This document shows, in pieces, positions 26,532 to 35,267 of a stretch of DNA of 64,000 nt. Each line of letters opens with the position of its first letter. The stretch's first letter is position 1. A model generated the notes under the pieces. It was not told the origin of the DNA. It made no database searches and saw nothing but the letters and a program-made list of their open reading frames with translations. The stretch is from contig JAYRYJ010000004.1 of the NCBI GenBank assembly GCA_041917055.1, positions 1 through 64,000 of the forward strand, read 5' to 3'. This DNA comes from Pseudaquidulcibacter sp041917055 (GTDB lineage Bacteria > Pseudomonadota > Alphaproteobacteria > Caulobacterales > Aquidulcibacteraceae). Both the position numbers and the translations under genes were made by a program.

Positions 26532-26795
26532 TATAGAGGGTTATACGCCGAACGGTGGAAAATGTTGATGATTTTTACAGATTTGTTGTGACCGTAATTC
26601 GAGTAGTGTGCGTTTTTCTTCAAGAAAGATGACCGCTTTCTTCAGTTCGATTCTTTCGTCAGTGTAACCAGTGCGGTTATTTACTGTTTTTTGGTTCCTT
26701 GTAAGTTATTGATTCAAGACTATGATTTCGCCTTGCATAATCAAGTCGACTGGGAATCAGCTTAATTTCTGCAATATTCAAAGGATTAACGACAC

Positions 26796-27590
26796 TCAGT
26801 TGTGCAATTGTTCTATGCGACTCATTGAGTTTTGTATTATGATGCCTCTTTCGTTGATTTTTTTGCTGAGTTCCCAAGCCTGTTCAAAATAATTTGTCAT
26901 AATGCTAACGAGGCGTTTATCGCTGATTGCGCAGTAATGTGGCTTGTAAGCCGAAGAAGCAAAAATCACCTCCTCGTCATCAATAATAACAAATTGAAGC
27001 TTGGGAAACGTAGATCCGCTCGTGCTTTCAAAATATGAACAACTGTAGTTCATCCCCAGTTTAATATGAGACTTCATTTTAGAGATATTGTTCTTATTTT
27101 GAAACGTAAAAATTTCGCGATAAGATTTTTCTGATCGAGATCTACAAAAAGAAGAAATACTCTTCTCAATTGCCTTATCGGAGGCCGCCCTATTTACTGG
27201 ATTTCTAGGACTGGGATTTACGGGCAGGTGATCTTGCCAATTCAGATCACAAACGCTTTTCTTTGCGTCTATGATGCGTTGTGCAATATAAATGTCGACT
27301 TGTTCAATTTTCTCAAATGTTCTCAGTTCGACTCCTCCAAGTGAGTTGATTATTTTTTCGGCGACTTCATCTATTTTAGCAGAAATTGAGGAATTCATTC
27401 GTCTTGACTCAGCCTCTGATAAGAATACGGATATAAAATGTACTGCGAATGCAGAAAGAAGCGCGAAACAGAGCACGGAATAGTCAGGAATAACAATGTT
27501 GATGGCATCAAGGAATGCAACTATTACGCACGCGGCAGCAGTTATTATCAAAACTATAATGTCGAGAAATCTGACTGCCTTATTAAGCAT
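26796..27590 (-). CDS. Two-TM membrane protein with cytoplasmic PLD-like C-terminal domain, function unknown
   Basis: 264 residues. Two hydrophobic helices lie at about 10-31 and 36-58. A charged helical linker follows (about 60-100), then a C-terminal domain with IAQRIIDAKKSVCDLNW and VIIDDEEVIFAS, ending with ISDKRLVSIMTNYFEQAWELS. This last arrangement resembles phospholipase-D-like fold domains found in signalling and conflict proteins. No HKD motif is visible, so catalysis is doubtful. It overlaps the upstream hydrolase gene by 8 bases and is the last gene of a three-gene minus-strand operon in an A+T-rich island. After its stop, another frame stays open for about 40 codons (to 26677), so a C-terminal frameshift cannot be excluded. 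Confidence 0.6.
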   Translation of the reverse strand: MLNKAVRFLDIIVLIITAAACVIVAFLDAINIVIPDYSVLCFALLSAFAVHFISVFLSEAESRRMNSSISAKIDEVAEKIINSLGGVELRTFEKIEQVDIYIAQRIIDAKKSVCDLNWQDHLPVNPSPRNPVNRAASDKAIEKSISSFCRSRSEKSYREIFTFQNKNNISKMKSHIKLGMNYSCSYFESTSGSTFPKLQFVIIDDEEVIFASSAYKPHYCAISDKRLVSIMTNYFEQAWELSKKINERGIIIQNSMSRIEQLHN

Positions 27591-28353
27591 TATCGACGAG
27601 CTCTTGTCTATAAAATGCTACAAATGTTTTAATCATCTTGTTCCAGTTATTACCGGAGTAGCCGTGGTCGCACGAATCAAACTCAATGAATTTAGGTTTT
27701 GGGGCCATAATCGTGTTCAAAAACACGCTTTGAGAAATTGGCACGACTTCGTCCGCATTTCCATGCGTTATCAGGCACTTGGTATGAATTTTTGCAGCAT
27801 TTTCGTAAGCGTTGTATTTAAATGGGTCAAGAAAAACCTCAAAGTTGTAACCATTAATTTCGCTAAATTTGTTGTCCCGCCAATTACCAAACTCGTTGCT
27901 ACTTAGTTCCTTGTAATAAGCTTCTGGTAGAAAAGCGCAAGGTGATTTTAAACCTAATGCACTACATTGGTTCACGATATCAGGGCACATTAACGCAACA
28001 CAAGCTCCAAAGCTTGAACCCATAATCCCAAGTTTTTCAGTATTGAATTTCGCTGTTTCCTTTATAAATTCGAAAATTCGGCGGAAGTCTTCGATTCCTT
28101 TTGTAAGAGTTAACGAACTTCGAGAGCCTTCGCTGGCTCCGAGGCCAGAAAAGTCAAATAAACACGAGCATATTCCATGATGAGCGAGCAACGGTGGGAT
28201 TTTTTGCCAACTTATGCTGCCTGAACCCTTTGGCCCGTCACCAGTTAGCATAATAACGACGGGCAAATCGCCTTTCGAGTTGCTAGGCAGAAAAAATCGG
28301 CCTTTAAGTAATTCATCTCTAGCATTTAAAAGTTCAAATTCTTCAATTTTCAT
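27583..28353 (-). CDS. Alpha/beta hydrolase
   Basis: 256 residues with a complete catalytic set: Ser114 in GSSFG, Asp201 in HGNADEVVP and His230 in CDHGYS. The N-terminal strand region VVIMLTGDGPKGSGS supplies the oxyanion hole, and FDFSGLGASEG is typical of peptidase/esterase-like members (S9/dienelactone hydrolase type). No signal peptide, so cytoplasmic. It lies 5 bases after the WbqC-like gene and overlaps the two-TM gene, so the three are a single unit. The substrate is unknown. Confidence 0.82.
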   Translation of the reverse strand: MKIEEFELLNARDELLKGRFFLPSNSKGDLPVVIMLTGDGPKGSGSISWQKIPPLLAHHGICSCLFDFSGLGASEGSRSSLTLTKGIEDFRRIFEFIKETAKFNTEKLGIMGSSFGACVALMCPDIVNQCSALGLKSPCAFLPEAYYKELSSNEFGNWRDNKFSEINGYNFEVFLDPFKYNAYENAAKIHTKCLITHGNADEVVPISQSVFLNTIMAPKPKFIEFDSCDHGYSGNNWNKMIKTFVAFYRQELVDNA

Positions 28354-28358
28354 TTCGA

Positions 28359-29117
28359 TTAATCCCTACGAAAGTTTTTATGTGGGTCATAAGGAGTTGG
28401 CGTTGACTGATTAAGTAATCGCCGTGTAACGTCTAGACCTTCGTTGAAGATACAATCAACAATTGACAGCCCTTTCTCAAACCCTAGGCGAGTTCTTCGA
28501 GTTTGGTAATATTCTGGATGCTGGCCAAAAAAATCTTGCACTTCTATGTCAATACCAGAATCTACTATTTGCGAAATATTGTGCTTATTTTTGCTTCCAC
28601 CGGACCCAAGAATTAATGTGTTGCATCTTTCGCTTTTCATAAGGCTTATAATTCTGTCTGTAGCGTCGGAAATGGTATTGAATTTGCTGGCCATAATTAT
28701 CTGAGGCATTTTAATTTTTAGAAGCTTCATAGTTTCAACAATAATAAAGAGGTCAATTTCGAGCAACAAGTCGCTATTATTAATCCCATCACGAACAATA
28801 GTTTCAATGACATGTATATGGGAATTAAAATACCGAGCTCTAGAATATGCGGCCTTAAGCGTCTTGATAATTTTTTCAGAAATACTCTTATCTTTAACTT
28901 TGACATCTGAAATAAGGCTCCCAAAATTTTCTCCGGTATTTAATCCCAACCAAATAATTTCGCCGCTGGTACTAACGACACGAGTTCTGTCAATAAAATG
29001 CCTCTTCGAAAACTGCACATTGTCTAGCACGATAAACTTTTCTGCAAAGACAAGTTTAGAAAAGTATCCCATCCAAGGCAAAAAATATGGCTGATGAATT
29101 ATCGCTTTCAAATTCAT
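28359..29117 (-). CDS. WbqC-like family protein
   Basis: 252 residues with the family signature at the N-terminus, IIHQPYFLPWMGYF, then FIVLDNVQFSKRHFIDRTRV. WDxN-type conserved features and a C-terminal DFFGQHPEYYQTR follow. WbqC proteins occur in O-antigen and other surface glycan clusters, but their biochemical role is not well defined. The visible base composition (few GCGC/CGCG words, many A/T runs) differs from flanking genes and suggests horizontal acquisition. It is the first gene of the three-gene operon. Confidence 0.82.
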   Translation of the reverse strand: MNLKAIIHQPYFLPWMGYFSKLVFAEKFIVLDNVQFSKRHFIDRTRVVSTSGEIIWLGLNTGENFGSLISDVKVKDKSISEKIIKTLKAAYSRARYFNSHIHVIETIVRDGINNSDLLLEIDLFIIVETMKLLKIKMPQIIMASKFNTISDATDRIISLMKSERCNTLILGSGGSKNKHNISQIVDSGIDIEVQDFFGQHPEYYQTRRTRLGFEKGLSIVDCIFNEGLDVTRRLLNQSTPTPYDPHKNFRRD

Positions 29118-29196
29118 TCGTCCTTGTAATCATAGATAAGATTATTAAACTTATAATTGTCATTACAGAAACGCATATCTGATGTCTAGTAGATTT

Positions 29197-29364
29197 TTAA
29201 CGCCAAGCTTTATACTTTGTTTCGATTGGGATCCGCCGGCCTAAAACAACACCAAGCTTATTATCGACGATTATTTTTTGCATGTCTTCATTAATTATAG
29301 AGTCTTCACACATTTTGTAGATTGCTGAAGCCGCATTTAAGAGCAAAGATACTCGTTGAGACAA
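29197..29364 (-). pseudogene. Short ORF, probable C-terminal remnant of a lost gene
   Basis: A 55-codon reading frame from a TTG at 29364 to a TAA at 29197. It encodes a peptide that contains AASAIYKMCEDSIINE and ends GRRIPIETKYKAWR. It has protein-like composition but no recognised start signals, and its frame is closed by a stop (29365-29367) right where queF ends. It reads like the 3' end of a gene whose front was removed at the island/queF junction. The rest of 29118-29367 shows nothing else I can identify. No family is assigned. Confidence 0.35.
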
Positions 29365-29367
29365 TTA

Positions 29368-29844
29368 TCAACCCCGCCCCCTATATGTCCCCACGCCCTG
29401 TTCCGGCAACCACACACCCTTCGGCACTTCCCCGGTTTGCCAGAAAACGTCGATTGGAATGCCGCCGCGGGGATACCAATAGCCGCCTATTCTTAGCCAT
29501 ACAGGTTCTAATAATTCGACCAAGCGTTTGGCGATATAAATGGTGCAATCTTCGTGGAATGCGCCGTGATTTCGGAAGGATGTAAGGAATAGTTTCAAGG
29601 ATTTGGATTCAACCAGATATTTCCCCGGCACATAATCTATAACAATATGGGCAAAATCGGGTTGACCGGTGACGGGGCACAATGAGGTAAATTCAGGCGC
29701 GGTAAAACGCGCCACATAATTTGTGCCTTCATGCGGGTTTGAAACCCGTTCCAAAACCGCGTTTTCGGGCGAAGTTGCGGTTTCAACCTGTTTCCCAAGC
29801 ATTTCAAGATTTTCATAAATCGAATTGTCGCCGGACATACTCAA
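29368..29844 (-). CDS. queF: NADPH-dependent 7-cyano-7-deazaguanine reductase QueF (type I)
   Basis: 158 residues, the short YkvM-like form. Catalytic Cys56 is in TSLCPVTGQPD with Asp63. The QueF motif ESKSLKLFLTSFRNHGAFHE begins at Glu79 and includes His97. It reduces preQ0 to preQ1 in queuosine biosynthesis. Its start overlaps the end of the GNAT gene by four bases (ATGA). Confidence 0.94.
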   Translation of the reverse strand: MSMSGDNSIYENLEMLGKQVETATSPENAVLERVSNPHEGTNYVARFTAPEFTSLCPVTGQPDFAHIVIDYVPGKYLVESKSLKLFLTSFRNHGAFHEDCTIYIAKRLVELLEPVWLRIGGYWYPRGGIPIDVFWQTGEVPKGVWLPEQGVGTYRGRG

Positions 29845-30353
29845 ACCTCATATTTATAATAGCGAACGGTTTTGCCATTATTCAAAACCCGTTCTTCAAT
29901 GGCTTCAAAGCCGAAATTTTCGTGAAATTCAATGGAAATATCATTTGGCGGGTCGATATTCACCTCGCAAAGCAAAAGCTCTTTTCCTGCTTCTTCGGCA
30001 AGTTCAAGCACGATTTCATAAAACGCCGTGCCAAAACCTTGGCCCTGAAAATTCTTGCCGACAATTATGCGGTCAATATAAAGAAAATTGTCAAATTTGG
30101 TCTTCAAATAGGAATGGTTTTCGCCTTCCAAATCCGCTTTTTCATCAAAGGCCAGTATAAAACCAACTTCGGGCGAAATACCAATAGCGCAGAATGATTT
30201 ATTCGCCAATTCCACCATTTTCGCCGCATCAATTTTCGAAGTTTCGCGTGCAAATTGATTATTAAGATGAACCAATTTCTTAATCTGACTATTTGAACAA
30301 TCACGAATATCAAATAAATCGCTTTGCGCTTCGGTAAATTTTATTTTTGCCAT
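29841..30353 (-). CDS. GNAT family N-acetyltransferase
   Basis: 170 residues from the ATG at 30353. A longer ATG start at 30389 adds 12 residues that do not resemble the family. The acetyl-CoA-binding segment IDRIIVGKNFQGQGFGTAFYE and the C-terminal FHENFGFEAIEERVL are clear. The substrate is unknown. It is coupled to queF by an ATGA overlap. Confidence 0.82.
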   Translation of the reverse strand: MAKIKFTEAQSDLFDIRDCSNSQIKKLVHLNNQFARETSKIDAAKMVELANKSFCAIGISPEVGFILAFDEKADLEGENHSYLKTKFDNFLYIDRIIVGKNFQGQGFGTAFYEIVLELAEEAGKELLLCEVNIDPPNDISIEFHENFGFEAIEERVLNNGKTVRYYKYEV

Positions 30354-30547
30354 GAAGCCATTTAACAGGATTGCATTGAAATTGCACATTTTTTGGCATT
30401 TGGGGCGTTAATCTGCCCTTTCAAGCCAATTATTAAAAACAATTTCAGTTGCACAATCGGTTTTTGGCGGCTAGCTTGATTGCAATCGCCATATCGAATG
30501 ATAAAAATAGAATGGCATAGGGGGAAACCCTTTTTGGAGGAAGAATA

Positions 30548-32071
30548 ATGAATTCTTGGCGTATTAAGCCACTTGATGCGATTTTAGCTACTGCGGAGAA
30601 AAAATCGCTGCACCGTTCATTGGGTGCTTTCCAATTAACAATGCTAGGCATTGGCGCAATCATCGGCACCGGTATTTTCGTTTTGACTGCTGAAGCTGCG
30701 CAAAAAGCGGGCCCTGGTATGATGTTTTCATTTATCATCGCAGGTTTCGTTTGTGCGGTTGCTGCACTTTGTTATTCAGAGCTTGCTGCAATGGTTCCGG
30801 TTTCGGGCTCGGCTTATACTTATACTTATGCTGTTATGGGCGAAGTATTGGCATGGATGGTCGGATGGGCCTTAGTTTTGGAATACGCGGTCGCTGCGGG
30901 TGCGGTTTCAGTTGGTTGGTCCGGTTATTTCATTGGCTTGATTGAGGAATTACTGAAAATCGACATTCCTTTAGCATTCACTGCGGGGCCAGATGCAGGT
31001 GGTATTATCAATTTGCCAGCTATGATTATTGCGCTTTTGGTAACTTGGTTATTGGTTATTGGCACGACTGAAAGTGCGATGGTAAATTCGGTCTTGGTTG
31101 TTATTAAAGTGACAGCTTTGACTGCGTTCGTATTTTTGGCGGTGCCTGTTGCAAAATTGGAGAATTTTGACCCAATTGCGCCTTTGGGTTTTGCAGGTAT
31201 TTCAGCCGCTGCGGCTTCAATTTTCTTTGCTTATGTTGGTTTTGACGCGGTTTCGACTGCTGCGGAGGAAACCAAAGACCCACAAAGAAATATGCCAATC
31301 GGTCTTATAGGTTCCTTGGCAATTTGTACTGTCTTTTATATTTTGGTTGCTTCTGGTGTTATCGGCACGGTTGGCGCTCAGCCTATGATTGACGAGGCCG
31401 GAAAAGGCATCGCGCCTGGTTCTAAAGAGTTGACCGCCGCATGTGCTGCAATTCAAGACAATGCGGTTGTATGTTCAAAAGAGGCTTTGGCTTGGACATT
31501 GCGCCAAATTGGTCATCCTGCGGTTGGTAATCTCCTTGGTTTGGCGGCAGGTATCGCGCTTCCGTCGGTTATTTTGATGATGATGTTCGGTCAAACCCGT
31601 ATTTTCTTTGTTATGAGCCGTGACGGTTTGCTTCCCGAAGTGTTCTCTAAAATTCACCCGAAATTCCACACGCCACATGTTATTACTATTGTAACAGGTG
31701 TTTTTGTCGCACTGTTTGCGGCCTTGTTCCCAGTTGGCGCATTGGCGGATATTTCGAATTCTGGAACCTTGTTCGCTTTCGCTATGGTTGCAATCGCTGT
31801 TATGGTTTTGCGCAAGAAAGATCCCGATCGGGTTAGGCCGTTTAGAACGCCTTTGGTCAATATTGTTGCACCAATTGCAATTATTGGCTGCCTCTATCTA
31901 TTCTTTTCATTGTCGCAATATACATTGATGTTGTTTGTCGGATGGGCGACTTTGGGTCTAATAATATATTTCCTCTATTCTAGAGGCAAATCTCACGTTG
32001 GCAAAGGCCATATAGAGGTTCACGAAGACGACCCAGACGCACCGCCACAACCGGTTCCACCGATTGAATAA
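30548..32071 (+). CDS. APC family amino acid permease
   Basis: 507 residues with about 12 membrane helices. The N-terminal segment LGAFQLTMLGIGAIIGTGIF is the APC substrate-binding motif, and FFAYVGFDAVSTAAEETKDPQRNMP is the characteristic loop of the cationic amino acid transporter-like branch. A textbook ribosome site (GGAGGAAG) precedes the start, and a strong intrinsic terminator follows. It is monocistronic. The exact amino acid is not predictable. Confidence 0.92.
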   Translation: MNSWRIKPLDAILATAEKKSLHRSLGAFQLTMLGIGAIIGTGIFVLTAEAAQKAGPGMMFSFIIAGFVCAVAALCYSELAAMVPVSGSAYTYTYAVMGEVLAWMVGWALVLEYAVAAGAVSVGWSGYFIGLIEELLKIDIPLAFTAGPDAGGIINLPAMIIALLVTWLLVIGTTESAMVNSVLVVIKVTALTAFVFLAVPVAKLENFDPIAPLGFAGISAAAASIFFAYVGFDAVSTAAEETKDPQRNMPIGLIGSLAICTVFYILVASGVIGTVGAQPMIDEAGKGIAPGSKELTAACAAIQDNAVVCSKEALAWTLRQIGHPAVGNLLGLAAGIALPSVILMMMFGQTRIFFVMSRDGLLPEVFSKIHPKFHTPHVITIVTGVFVALFAALFPVGALADISNSGTLFAFAMVAIAVMVLRKKDPDRVRPFRTPLVNIVAPIAIIGCLYLFFSLSQYTLMLFVGWATLGLIIYFLYSRGKSHVGKGHIEVHEDDPDAPPQPVPPIE

Positions 32072-32096
32072 AGACGAGTAATGGTCGAAAATTGAA

Positions 32097-32128
32097 ACGG
32101 CGGGGCATTGACCCCGCCGTTTTTTATT
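32097..32128 (+). terminator. Intrinsic terminator after the APC permease
   Basis: A perfect 9-bp stem (ACGGCGGGG with CCCCGCCGT) with a 6-base loop, followed by TTTTTATTTTT. It begins 26 bases after the stop codon. Confidence 0.9.
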
Positions 32129-32198
32129 TTTAGCACAGCCATATTTTGCCCTAATTCTCTGTTTACATGTTGATTTATTGCAGGCAAAAGAAGAATGG

Positions 32199-34256
32199 AT
32201 GGGAAGGGTTTTATTAATAGTCTTGGCTTTCATTTTGCTGCCGCTAAATGCGGTCGCTAATGAATTGAATTCGCGACCACGTACCAAGGCAGAGATTTTG
32301 GAGTATTATCGGCAAAATCCGGTGGTTGAGGAAATTATCGCGCCTTTGAAGACTAAGCCTTATCTGACCAAGGGAATTATTGATAAGAGCGAGAAATTAG
32401 AGTTTTATGTTCGCGATATTCCTGATGGCCCCGGGGTTTTTAATATTTTTCACATCGCGAATTACAATAATTCAGAAAGTATTTCCCAAGACATTGTCGG
32501 TGTGATAGATCCATTATTTGCAATCATTCGATTGTTTATGATCGATAATTCAGAAAATGCTATTGAAGCAATAGATGAAGTCGGCGTTTGTGCGATTCCA
32601 ATCGATTTTCGACCCTGGCAAACCTACCAAGGCAAAAGTCAAATCGAAATTGAATCCATGCCATATCCAAAGGACATGAAAGCGCCGCACAAATCAAAAT
32701 TAGATGATTTTTCAAGTCAAATCTATCAAATAGATCGCGAATTTATTCGCCAAAATATCAATGTTTTCGCAAAAGCAAAAGCGAAACTTGATGCCTCAGA
32801 GATTGCCGGAAATGATGCGTGGTTTCCCGAAGAGAATGTTCAATGCGGCAAAATAATTGAGAAAAATGCAAAGCCGACTTCAAAAAGTCCGAAAAAATAT
32901 AGCAAGTTAAAGACCGCCACCAATACTCAAATTGAAATAAGTGAAACCGGAAAAAAGCCGATAATCGCTCAAGCATCGAAATCAGCGCAAGATTTGTTGT
33001 TTGCCTATGAAATTGCGCCAACCACAAAAGGAAGCGTGTTATGGTTCGCGGAATCTGTTTCAACTGATGATGGATTGGTGAAATTAAAGCAAAGAATTGT
33101 GGGCTATAACAATGATAATAAGCCATTATGGGAACGGTTTTTTGACGAAACCCGCATTCGCTACAAATTACCGCTGAAACCAATTACGGCTCTGCCCAAC
33201 GGAAATATTTTGGCAATTGGTGAAAATAAGAATACCCGTGGTCAAAAGATATATTCGGTATTTTCGTGCGGCAATCCCTTTATTTCGGCAAATAATGCCC
33301 AAATCAATATGGATTTATGCGGCGCAAGCTCGTTAGAAGATATTGGCGAATTGTTTCCAAGGGAAAAAGGGCAAAAAATTGACACGAATCCTAATAGGCC
33401 TTTCGCCATAAACCTTGATTTTGCATCTCTTAATAGCGACAAGATTTTCGCGAATTTGGAAGATCATGTGAAAATCAGATGGTCGGTCAATACCGAAAAT
33501 CTACCTAATGAATGTCGGAGGTCCAAAGGTTGTAAAACTCAGGCATCAAAAAACAACTATGTCCCGTTAAAATCCCTTCGCCTTACCAAAGGCCAATATA
33601 TCCAAACCGGAACACCTTATGCACAGGCCGATATTTCGGTGGCAAATGGATTTTTAGACATAATCGGCAACGAAAAAATTGTTGCCCAAGATAGCGATGA
33701 AGCCGGTGATGGCAGAAAAAAGGCGAATTTTTTCACGCAAAGTCTCAATGAAATCCTGGAAGGAAGCAAGAAAACGCCTGGAAACCTCAATGATTATTGG
33801 GCGCATGATTATGGAATTGATTGTTCAGCATTTTTACAAACAGCTTGGGGGGGCGGCAATTTCGCAGGGCGCACTAATACTTTGCAATTACAAACCGGGA
33901 AATTCGGTCTTGCGTGTCAGAACCGTATTAGTGATTTGAGCAAATTGGAAGCAGGTGACGCGATAGGTATTAGAATTGACGGAGGCCCAAACCATGTTGT
34001 GGTTTATGCCAATTCTTTCGTTTTTGACGGCGCGAATACTTCATGGCTCGTGTTAGAATCTGCAAGTTCGTGTGACGGCGTATGTTTCTCAGTTTATGAT
34101 CCGGTTTTCTTCAATGGTTGGGGGTTATATCGTGCAAAAAGCAGAAGTGATAGCAATTGTCCTGACGGCAGTGTAAAGCAAAATATCATTTCAAGCCCAA
34201 TACCGACTAATAAGCCGTCATGGGCAAAGAAAACAAAAGACATAATGGGTCAATAA
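32199..34256 (+). CDS. Large secreted protein with C-terminal NlpC/P60-like cysteine hydrolase domain
   Basis: 685 residues from the ATG at 32199, preceded by AAAAGAAGAA. The signal peptide runs to about residue 22 (ending NAVAN). The first 500 residues match no family I recognise. They include a Lys/Ser/Thr-rich spacer (about 220-255) and a WFAESVSTDDGLVKLKQR segment. The last 170 residues look like an NlpC/P60-type domain: nucleophile Cys542 in YGIDCSAFLQTAW, LEAGDAIGI, and His599 in NHVVVYA. The likely target is cell-wall peptide, and the location periplasmic or exported. The end overlaps a possible early start of the next gene, but the preferred start there leaves a 14-base gap. Confidence 0.7.
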   Translation: MGRVLLIVLAFILLPLNAVANELNSRPRTKAEILEYYRQNPVVEEIIAPLKTKPYLTKGIIDKSEKLEFYVRDIPDGPGVFNIFHIANYNNSESISQDIVGVIDPLFAIIRLFMIDNSENAIEAIDEVGVCAIPIDFRPWQTYQGKSQIEIESMPYPKDMKAPHKSKLDDFSSQIYQIDREFIRQNINVFAKAKAKLDASEIAGNDAWFPEENVQCGKIIEKNAKPTSKSPKKYSKLKTATNTQIEISETGKKPIIAQASKSAQDLLFAYEIAPTTKGSVLWFAESVSTDDGLVKLKQRIVGYNNDNKPLWERFFDETRIRYKLPLKPITALPNGNILAIGENKNTRGQKIYSVFSCGNPFISANNAQINMDLCGASSLEDIGELFPREKGQKIDTNPNRPFAINLDFASLNSDKIFANLEDHVKIRWSVNTENLPNECRRSKGCKTQASKNNYVPLKSLRLTKGQYIQTGTPYAQADISVANGFLDIIGNEKIVAQDSDEAGDGRKKANFFTQSLNEILEGSKKTPGNLNDYWAHDYGIDCSAFLQTAWGGGNFAGRTNTLQLQTGKFGLACQNRISDLSKLEAGDAIGIRIDGGPNHVVVYANSFVFDGANTSWLVLESASSCDGVCFSVYDPVFFNGWGLYRAKSRSDSNCPDGSVKQNIISSPIPTNKPSWAKKTKDIMGQ

Positions 34257-34270
34257 AGGCAATTTTTAGT

Positions 34271-34924
34271 ATGGCAAAACCGAAAAAACAAAAGACTTAT
34301 TTCGATCATGCAAGGCGCGAAATATTGCCGTATTTGCCGCAAAAGCTAGAGCGAATGATGGAATTAGGTGCGGCATCTGGCGCAACTTATTCGCTTATTA
34401 AATCGCAATTTCCAAGCGCTTGGGGCTATGGCATTGAATTAGATGGAGTTGCCGCAAAGCGGGCCGGCGAAGTTTTTGATATTGTTAAAACTGATTACAT
34501 TGAAAATATTGAGTTTGAGAAAGATATTGAACCTGCTTCGCTCGATTTAATACTTTGCCTCGATATATTAGAACATTTGGTGGACCCTTGGACAGTGGTT
34601 AAGCGCCTAACACCATTATTGCGCGAAGGCGGTCGATTGATAGTTTCGGTTCCAAATGTTCGGAATTTCAAATTCCTTATGGGCGTGCTTTTTAGCGGCG
34701 ATTTCCGCTATAAGGATGCGGGGATTTTGGATAGGACACATTTACGATTTTTCACTTTTGAAACCGCGATGGATCTTGCAACCTGCGGCGGCCTAAAACC
34801 TGCGGTTTTGGTCGGGGCGCAAACCTATAAACCTTTTTCAGCGAAATGGATTTTGAAGCATTTGAGTTTTGGCGGATTGGAAACAATAAATCAGAAACAG
34901 GTGTTGGCGATTGCTGAGAGATAA
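34271..34924 (+). CDS. Class I SAM-dependent methyltransferase
   Basis: 217 residues from the ATG at 34271; an upstream in-frame ATG at 34220 lies inside the previous gene. Motif I is MELGAASGATYSLI, with an acidic residue (IELD) at the end of strand 2. LDLILCLDILEHLVDPW is the Methyltransf_11/23-type motif, and LREGGRLIVSVPN follows. The closing region LDRTHLRFFTFETA is typical of methyltransferases encoded in glycan clusters. The substrate is unknown. Confidence 0.85.
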   Translation: MAKPKKQKTYFDHARREILPYLPQKLERMMELGAASGATYSLIKSQFPSAWGYGIELDGVAAKRAGEVFDIVKTDYIENIEFEKDIEPASLDLILCLDILEHLVDPWTVVKRLTPLLREGGRLIVSVPNVRNFKFLMGVLFSGDFRYKDAGILDRTHLRFFTFETAMDLATCGGLKPAVLVGAQTYKPFSAKWILKHLSFGGLETINQKQVLAIAER

Positions 34925-35267
34925 AGATATCTGAAAGACGAAAGTTTTAGCGATTATTTTAAAGCCTCGGTTTGGTATTGTCGGACGAGGATAAGAAGAA
35001 CTTATCCCTATGGACGGTAAAACCCGTAAATTCCTTCAATTTTGTGGGAAATCGGAGGGCATTGCCGTGTTATTTTTTGAAAAATGTGCAAACAAAGGGG
35101 CAAAAATCGGAAAATCATGTTTGCTATTTGCTGAAATCTTCGCAATTTTTTACAACATTTTTTTGATTGGCAACATCCTAACCCACCAATTTAACGGGGT
35201 ATTTTTCAAGAATGTCAACAAATGTGAACATTTTCGCGCGCGCGTATGCGAGGCTCGTGTGCAAGGA
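34925..35267. other. Intergenic stretch without a convincing gene
   Basis: It holds a 7-bp hairpin (34989-34995/35001-35007, GGATAAG with CTTATCC, loop AAGAA) that may end the methyltransferase transcript. It also holds a tandem pair of 10-base repeats AATGT(C/G)AACA at 35211-35230, the second part of a 14-base palindrome (35220-35233). A 137-codon open frame from 35010 on the plus strand runs into the opposite gene and has no coding character. Confidence 0.5.

Noticed and set aside
26677..26877. Small gene downstream of the two-TM protein
   Set aside because: It begins inside the two-TM gene and has no start signal; mentioned only as a possible frameshifted tail.
27583..29117. Complete known defence system
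   Set aside because: No nuclease, helicase, reverse transcriptase, TIR, cyclase or toxin-antitoxin signature is visible; the defence idea stays a guess.
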